Source: Cryptomeria japonica (Eukaryota; Streptophyta; Pinopsida; Cupressales; Cupressaceae). From it: a DNA stretch of 64,000 nt. Location of the stretch: assembly GCF_030272615.1 (NCBI RefSeq), contig NC_081409.1:655682468-655746467 (forward strand). The letters run 5' to 3'. The position numbers and the translations under genes were made by a program. The notes under the pieces are model-generated. The model was not told where the DNA came from and did no database searches. It was given only the letters and a program-made list of their open reading frames with translations. Of this stretch, positions 57,900-64,000 are shown piece after piece. Each line of letters begins with the position of its first letter. The stretch's first letter is position 1.

Positions 57900-58752
57900 T
57901 GATGTAGAGGTAAGAGGATTAATTGCAAAACTTGCTGATAAATATATGATTAGGGTCCAAACCCCACACTCCTAAGGTGATTCAAGTGCATCTAATGCCT
58001 CTAAGAGGCTCAAAACTTGTCCTCCACTAAGCCAAGTAGATCCTCTACCTCTACACAAATTAAAAAATCTTGAAAAACATGTTTCTAAGGTTCATAAGAC
58101 ATAAAGACTCCATTTGTCAAGACAACTCAAGTATTAGCCTGAAACTAGGCCTAGGCTCCTACTAGCCCTGCAAACACTGTTTTAGGCGACTATCTCCTGA
58201 AAGTTGCAAATCACTAGACAAATAAATCACATATCAGGATACCCTTTTCAGCCAACAATAACATAGCCAAGAATTAGGTACTATTTGTTTGAACCAACAA
58301 TCTCAAAAACTCACTATCCTCTATATCTGGTAGGCTAATTAGGCCACATCTACAAAGGAAGTACTTTCAAAACACATCTCTAGAAATAAACCTTCTACAC
58401 AGTCTTTGGTTATGATCCAAAACTAGCGGTTTTCCAGGTTATATGGTTAGGTAAGGCTTTTATATGCCCTAACCCGAAAACCCTCACTAATTCACCCTTA
58501 AACCTAGGGCTTTCTCAAAAACTCATCCAAACACACTTCTAGAATCAAATGAAGGTTGATTCACCATGTCCCCAGCATACTCCTACTATTTCAAAAATAA
58601 AAATAGCCCCTCCTTAAGGCCATTCTGCTACTGCTATAACTATGGCACAAAAACCATGCATTTTCTGTCAATCCTTCACGGTGTACACCAAACTTTCTCT
58701 TCTTCCTGTCATTAAATTTTTAGGAACGTATGATACAAGTAAGGGTTGATCA
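57900..58752 (-). repeat. 5' LTR of the gypsy derivative, truncated
   Basis: This 853-bp copy of the LTR ends on the minus strand at CTCTACATCA before the PBS. Its U3 side stops abruptly at TTGATCA (58752), where the homology with 54362-55066 ends. Confidence 0.8.
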
Positions 58753-59342
58753 CTAAAAAAATATAATGATATACATGATATAACATGGACCTAATTCAAA
58801 TCTCCAAACATGCAAAACCACCAAAAAATTGCGCCAAGATGAACTGCAACACGCTACACCACCAGGAAAACTGCATAACATGAAGAACATCACCAATTCA
58901 ACAAAATAATCAATACCGTGCACAATGATCAATGCAAATCACCAAAATAAATAGGACATAATTAGGAAACAACAACAAGAATGTTACAACCATCAATAAC
59001 AACTGCACCAACACCACTTATCAAATCTTCATCTGTCAACATCTAAAGCTCAAGAATACTCAAACAACAACAACTGTCATGAAGAAAATATAACTTGCGG
59101 AGAAACAAATAATGAATCATCTAAAATGAAGATACATAAGACCATTCCAAATAATATCCCAAAATCTCAACTCAAGATCTAATCACACCAGAATATACCG
59201 AAGGAAATACTGAACTCTACAAAGCATTGATTAGAAAAACAAACTGCAAAACCAGATCATATGATATGATCAATTAAGCTTCCGAGATCACCAATACCAA
59301 TACATAATAATATAATGATATAAGAAATACTCCATACACCAA
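58753..59342. other. Gene-free A/C-rich stretch
   Basis: Rich in ACAACAAC and CACCAA words, with no reading frame or recognised repeat boundary. It separates the gypsy derivative from D2. Confidence 0.5.
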
Positions 59343-59347
59343 ACCAT

Positions 59348-60526
59348 TGTTGGCATTTTTGATGATTATGTTGTGATTGTCATTGATGGACACACACTTG
59401 CATTGAAATCACTTTTTATGTATGAGTTAAAGCTCAATCGGAATTTGTTCCAACCGATATGATGTATTATAGGCTTTAGACTATTGGTGTTTTGTAGAAT
59501 GTGTTTACCGGTCTGAGGCAGTATGTTGACCCCAAGCGGTTCGAGGATCTCAAGTGATACGAGGGATCAAAGCAGAAAAACACATATTTCCCAGTCTTCA
59601 TTTTTGTCAAACCGACAACCGGTATCTTGTGTAAATCAGTATTTTGTATGAACCAGTAATACTCTGTGATGAGTTACCAATCGACATTTTGTGATGAGTT
59701 ACCATCCACCAATTGTTTGATGGTGCCGACACTCTAGCGGTGCTTTTTGTGTCGTGTTACCAAGTATGTCTAGATTCATTGAACCTAGGAAATTGGATTT
59801 CAAACCTATTGGACCAACATGAAATCAGATTCCTTTATAAGGAAATCATGTCTAGGGTTTTAGGTTGTTGCTAGGGTTTAAGGTGGTTGATGAGTTTTTG
59901 TAAATGCGATCTTAACTGAGAAGATCAAGTCTGTGAGGTGTAATAGAGTAAGAGTTACTGAAGATTGAAGTAATGCTGAAATGCATTAGCTATGAGCCAT
60001 AGTAGATCTAATCAAGCACCTGTGCCATTTGCTAGATCATTCACTTGTTGATTACTTACATCTTTGACAAGTTTGAAACCCTTGACCAAGTAGGCTCAGA
60101 GAAGCCCTTGTAAAATCCTCTAACAAGGTGGTTCACATCTGTGGATCTAAAATCCTCTAGCAAGGTAGTCTTTGATCGAACTTATCTCCTAATAGAGATT
60201 GAGATTCCTAATAGGATCTATTCTGGTAAAGAACATTGTATGACCTTAGCTGGTCTGACCTTAACCGGTCTGGTTTCTATTCTACAGATAGTTACTTGTG
60301 AGTTTTATCTCACTGTGGTTTTTCCCATTTGGGTTTCCATGTCAAATATCTTGTGTTATGGTGTTATTGCTCCTGTGGGTGAATGTCTTATTTGCATTTT
60401 GGTTTGCATGTGTGTTAACCAGTTTGTCTGTTAAACTATTCTACTAGTTTATCACTAGACTGTTTAAGTGTTTAAATATAGTGTTTTTCGATATACTAAT
60501 TCACCCCGCCCTCTTAGTATTCATCA
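59348..60526 (+). repeat. 5' LTR of D2
   Basis: This 1179-bp LTR starts TGTTGGCA and ends ATTCATCA. It carries the shared block CTCACTGTGGTTTTTCCC followed by GGGTTTCCATGTCAAAT (about 60308-60347). The second copy is outside the window, so the span rests on the TG/CA ends and the adjacent PBS. Confidence 0.82.
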
Positions 60527-60540
60527 ATTGGTATCAGAGC
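60527..60540 (+). promoter_or_regulatory. Primer-binding site of D2
   Basis: ATTGGTATCAGAGC is identical to the copia A PBS and complementary to initiator-Met tRNA. Confidence 0.92.
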
Positions 60541-60576
60541 CAATCTTTCTATAAGTCTAATCACTTGGAAAGAGAT

Positions 60577-61768
60577 ATGGGGGAATACACTGTGAGGGAA
60601 CTTACTCATCGACTCACTCAGTCTGAGCAAGCCTATGATGAACTCATGGTAAAATATAAGGCCTCTCAGGCAAAAAGGAGAGAACATGCTGAAAAACTGA
60701 TGGAGCTATTTGAAAATAGTTCTTCTGATGAAGTGGATATGGAAGCCCTACTTCAAGAAGTAGAAAAGCTGAATGAATCAAACTCCAACCTGAGAAAGGA
60801 GTTGGAAGGACTGACTATCTGAATGTGTCAAGAGCTTGAGAACCAGAGGAAAGCTAAAGATCTGGTGAAGGACAAAGATCAAGACATATCCAAGTTGAAG
60901 CAAGAGATCAGTGCACTTACTGCTCACCTTCATGAGAGAAGGATGGAAAAAGAAGAAGTACAAGGTGAACTGAACATAGCTATCTTTGAGAATGCAAACC
61001 TGATGGAGACAAATGCTTCTATTTCCAAAGAACTCTCTGAGTCAAAGGAAATACTTGCCAAGTTCAACAAGAGTACTGTTAAGCTAGAGAAAAAGCTTGA
61101 ATCGGCCAAACCGGTAAAGAATACCAATGGACTTGGTTTCTCTAGTCATGAGGAAGGTGAGACCTCAGGTGCATATGCTGAAACATCAAAGAAGCAATCG
61201 ACATTCAAAGGTAAAGGTAAGCAAAAATTCAAACCTACTTGCTTTAATTGTCTTAAAGAAGGACATACTGCCAAAGTATGTAGGAGCAAAGCCTATAATA
61301 ATTTTCCTTAATTTATAAATAATATACCTAGATACAATAAGTTCAATGGTAATTGTTATGCATGCAACAAGTTTGGGCATAGAGCATTTGAATGCAGGTC
61401 TGTTATGAACAACACTGGAAGATATCCTCAAAGGACTCAAGGAGTTGGTCCAGAATCTTTTGTGAACTAGAACCCCAACCGGTTTAATACCTATAATCAT
61501 CAGTCAGGTAGCAGTGGCTATCAACCGGCAACCGGATGGAGAGAAAATTGTCGAATTTTCCATGGTCATGGTCACACTGTGGCAACATGTAGGAGGAGGA
61601 ATGGAAACATGAATAATGGACCTTGGAGAGCACCTGGAATGATTTACTATCATTGCAACAAAATGGGTCATTCAACAAGATTCTCCAGAAGTAGAAAGAG
61701 TATATTGGATGATATACCGGTCACTCCAGAAGGAAAAATTGATGTTGAAACCGTTCAAGTGGAATGAA
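60577..61768 (+). pseudogene. D2 ORF1: coiled-coil plus zinc-knuckle gag-like protein
   Basis: ATG at 60577 (MGEYTVRELTHRLTQSEQ) lies 36 bases after the PBS. Residues 1-82 form a heptad-rich coiled coil, and a single TGA at 60820-60822 interrupts it. The frame then continues in phase (60823-61311) with more coiled coil (QDISKLKQEISALTAHLHE) and a Lys-rich linker. Knuckle CFNCLKEGHTAKVC comes before a TAA at 61309-61311. Still in phase, CYACNKFGHRAFEC, a degenerate CRIFHGHGHTVATC and a half-knuckle HCNKMGHSTRF follow, to a stop near 61768. It is much less damaged than D1 ORF1, with mainly point stops and no frameshift seen. RNA binding and self-assembly are inferred. Confidence 0.8.
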
Positions 61769-62285
61769 CAAAACCTGGAAGAAGAAACCAGAAATTTTGC
61801 ACTTCTGCACCTAGTGTGGAATCACAGAATCAACAAACTAAGCATCAGAAAAGCTTAGGGGGAGAAAACGGCGAATTTTTTTGAAACCCCGGTTTGCACT
61901 GGTAAAAGACCTTAACCAGTATGTGATACCTGTCCTTTGGCAGAAGACCAAAAATGGTAAAAGGAAAATTAGGGTTTACGCCCTAATGGCGGAGCATTAA
62001 TTACGGTAGGTGAGAAATATGCTTAAAAGGAATTTTCAAATCATTTCTCACTATCATTTTTTGAGCGAAGAAGTTTTTCAAGTGCAGAGCGAAGAAAAAG
62101 TGATTTGTGTTGTGATTCAAAGAAATTTAAAAACCCTGAAGAAGATTCAAAAGCAAATTGCAAACGGTCAAGAGAAGAACTCAAAGCGGTGATTCTACAA
62201 CTGACGAAGTGTGAGGCGAAGTAGAATCTGCAAGCCCTAAATTCTCGATTTTTGAAAGGTATTTCTCAAGTTTTCTATTTTTATC
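61769..62285. other. D2 spacer between ORF1 and ORF2
   Basis: No gene is present. It holds the PPT-like CTTAGGGGGAGA (61855-61866), a segment CCCTAATGGCGGAGC and a TTTGAAAGGTATTTCTC sequence just before ORF2. Compare 34745-35243 in D1. Confidence 0.4.
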
Positions 62286-63166
62286 ATGGCTTCTGTATGT
62301 CATGCTAGCTCTAGTGCACCTGTCGATTTTGTGAAGTTCATTCAATGCAAGTCCAAATACAATGCCCTGTCACAAGTACCTACTGGTGTAATAGTGGAAG
62401 AAGGCATTTCTGATTATATAGATTGTAAAATTGAAGACCTAGGGTCTCTTGCAATCCATTCTCAACTAGGTCTATTCTGTGGGAAGGATAAAAAGATCAA
62501 ACCAGAGTATAGCATCTTAGAGATGAAGAAGCTTCATAATGTGATCTACTTCCTAGAGGATTTCACAGATGACCACATTCGAATCATTCTGAGCAGAGTT
62601 CATGGTGACAAGATGTATCTTGAGAGAACACATGATATCACACCGCAAGCTATTCATGTTGTCACTAATTTCTGCAATGTCGGTGAAGTGCCAGCCCTGA
62701 GAAAGGTCATCAAGATCGAAATGACCAAGCTCACCAGTTCAGTGAGTGACTCACAAGGAATGACTATCAATTCCATCAAGGATGACCTGGTGAAATATGC
62801 GTGCATGGTGATAGGATACCAGACGTTCCATACTAGCAGAATCAACTCTATATCTGGTGCAGTAGTAAATGCTGCTTACTGGATGATCAAGGAAGATGCA
62901 TCATTTGATCTGTGCACCTACATGCAGAGACAACTCCTATTAAATCTCAAATCAATCAAATAGGATAATGCATTGAAACTAAAGTTTGGACAACTACTGG
63001 TAGGATTATTCTTCTACTTCCAAGGTTATTTCCTAGGAGTTGGAGATATTCAGTGGTTTGCCGACCAACCGGTTACCAAGCAGATCAAAGAAAGCCTGCA
63101 AGAAGTTGAGAAGTTGGAACTGGTTACCTTGAAGTTTTGAACAAGTACTTTGATGAGTTCAGAAGA
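62286..63166 (+). pseudogene. D2 ORF2, N-terminal conserved domain
   Basis: MASVCHASSSAPVDFVKFIQ opens 225 codons to a TAG at 62961-62963. The phase then continues with LKFGQLLVGLFFYFQGYFLG and VGDIQWFADQPV. That part aligns with FKFGTLLLCLFLYF and GVGPIEWAFDRS in D1, so the TAG is a damage site, not the true end. The core ILSRVHGDK, AIHVVTNFCNVGEVPALRK and MTINSIKDD, then ACMVIG, aligns with the D1 ORF2 core. The domain is mostly helical in character with no catalytic motif I know. A frameshift near 63150 leads to the next segment. Confidence 0.75.
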
Positions 63167-63921
63167 AGATGAGCCTAAGGATGAGGATATCCAGTGACAT
63201 TGTCAAGAAATACGAAGAAGACATTTGCTTTATCATCAAAGTGGATGAATGCATAATGGAGGCCATTGAGCCTAGACAGAAAGAAGTGGAGCCTATGGGC
63301 TATGAGGTGATGTATGATATGCTGGACAGGTATGCCTCTACCCTACTTTCCTCGCCGGTTGATCCAAAGGCAAAGAGAACTGACACCTACCTGGAAAGGG
63401 TGACACCGGTTAAAGAACCCTCAGCAAAGAAAGGGAAGGCAGTGCCTTTAGCATCGACACTAGTTACTCCATCAAGCCCCAAAGTGACCAAGTGGTCACC
63501 TGCAAAGAAGAAACTGGAAGCGGCACCTGCCAAAGTTTTCGAGAGGAAGAGGAAGACAAAGAACAATTCACCGGACTCAGAAGAAACCATGTTTGAAGAA
63601 AAACCCAAGAAGACAAGACAAACAAGGAAAAAGACAAAGAATGAACCGACATCATCTGCACCGATAAATATTGATATTTCTTCCTACAAACCTTTGACAC
63701 ATTGTCAAAGAACAATTAAAAATATTAGGAGAAAGTTGTTAAATGATTTGGTAGATCGTTTTGATGATTTTAATGATGAAGAAAAGGAAGAAGTTGAGCA
63801 AGAAATTATTAAGTATTTGTGTTCTAATGACCGGTCGCCCTCAGAAATTAGATCTGAGACACCAGATTCTTTGTATAAATCTTTATACAATAAATGGCGT
63901 ATTGCCATAGAAAAGGAATAG
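63167..63921 (+). pseudogene. D2 ORF2, middle part with Lys-rich region
   Basis: After the frameshift, RISSDIVKKYEEDICFIIKV aligns with RIPKSVVEKYQDTIYFMV in D1. PMGYEVMYDMLDRYAS and LLSSPVDP align with PMGYE and LSKPVDP. A basic stretch with KKKLEAAPAKVFERKRKTKN and KPKKTRQTRKKTKN looks like a nuclear-localisation signal. A helical, acidic part (NDEEKEEVEQEIIKYL) follows, to TAG at 63919-63921. The phase stays open past that stop to the window end. Function is unknown; nuclear entry is an inference from composition only. Confidence 0.7.
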
Positions 63922-64000
63922 GAAATAAGGGAGAAAGTTTTTGCCCAACACTTTCCCAACTTGTCCAATTCTGAGCTGTTTGAAGTCATCAATCAAAATA

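Larger units (their letters stand above)
54362..58752 (-). mobile_element. Ty3/gypsy deletion derivative (gag-protease only)
   Basis: On the minus strand there is a truncated 5' LTR (58752-57900), a PBS-like GATTGGTATCAGAG just inside it, gag, protease, a short pol-end remnant, a polypurine tract, and a 3' LTR (about 55839-54362). The two LTR copies align over 54362-55066 and 57900-58752, with a ~165-bp indel (57900-copy 58225-58390 is absent from the other). RT, RNase H and integrase are missing. No TSD was found, as expected if the 5' end is truncated. Confidence 0.82.
59348..64000 (+). mobile_element. Pol-less LTR element D2 (5' part, runs off the window)
   Basis: The LTR 59348-60526 (TGTTGGCATTTTT...TATTCATCA) is followed directly by a copia-type PBS. 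ORF1 (coiled coil plus knuckles) and ORF2 (unknown family) follow, in the same order as D1. No pol motif is seen to 64000. The 3' LTR and 3' TSD lie outside; the 5' flank is ACCAT (59343-59347). Confidence 0.85.

Overview
The window reads as nuclear DNA of a seed plant with a large, repeat-rich genome. The overall style (AT-rich, nested long-LTR retrotransposons separated by decayed repeats, one isolated intronless PPR gene) fits a gymnosperm such as a conifer. That assignment is inference, because no species marker is visible. There are no bacterial operons, CRISPR arrays, tRNA genes or rRNA genes.

Layout. 1-3793: decayed LTR-element remains, AT-rich simple repeats and an ~856-bp tandem duplication. 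3794-11435: complete Ty1/copia element on the minus strand (copia A; target-site duplication, TSD, GTTTG) with a broken gag-pol. 11436-14784: repeat remnants with a probable solo or partial LTR that carries a nested retroposon, then a decayed gag-like reading frame. 14785-21875: second Ty1/copia element, plus strand (copia B; TSD TAAAT), also broken. 22138-22431: tRNA-derived SINE with a 17-bp TSD. 23333-25333: the only clearly intact host gene, a 666-residue P-class pentatricopeptide-repeat protein. 25334-32479: an RNase H-like remnant, two related hAT-like non-autonomous elements and sequence with no recognised gene.

32485-47931: an LTR element (D1; TSD AATCT) with no reverse transcriptase or integrase. 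It encodes a coiled-coil/zinc-knuckle ORF1 and a long ORF2 of unknown family. Its 3' LTR is split by an ~8.1-kb palindromic retroelement chimera (39658-47795). 47937-54361: AT-rich DNA and a decayed Ty3/gypsy-like element. 54362-58752: a gypsy deletion derivative keeping only gag, protease and pol-end remnants. 59348-64000: the 5' part of a second pol-less LTR element (D2), running off the window, with the same ORF1/ORF2 plan as D1.

The most interesting observation is the D1/D2 pair. They are two divergent, pol-less LTR elements whose primer-binding site, polypurine tract (D1 only visible), LTR ends and a U5-like LTR block match those of the Ty1/copia elements in the same window. Both keep the same multi-knuckle ORF1 and the same unrecognised ORF2. 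This suggests a family mobilised in trans by copia enzymes while supplying its own RNA-binding protein and a second protein of unknown role. All mobile-element reading frames here carry stops or frameshifts; only the PPR gene looks functional.
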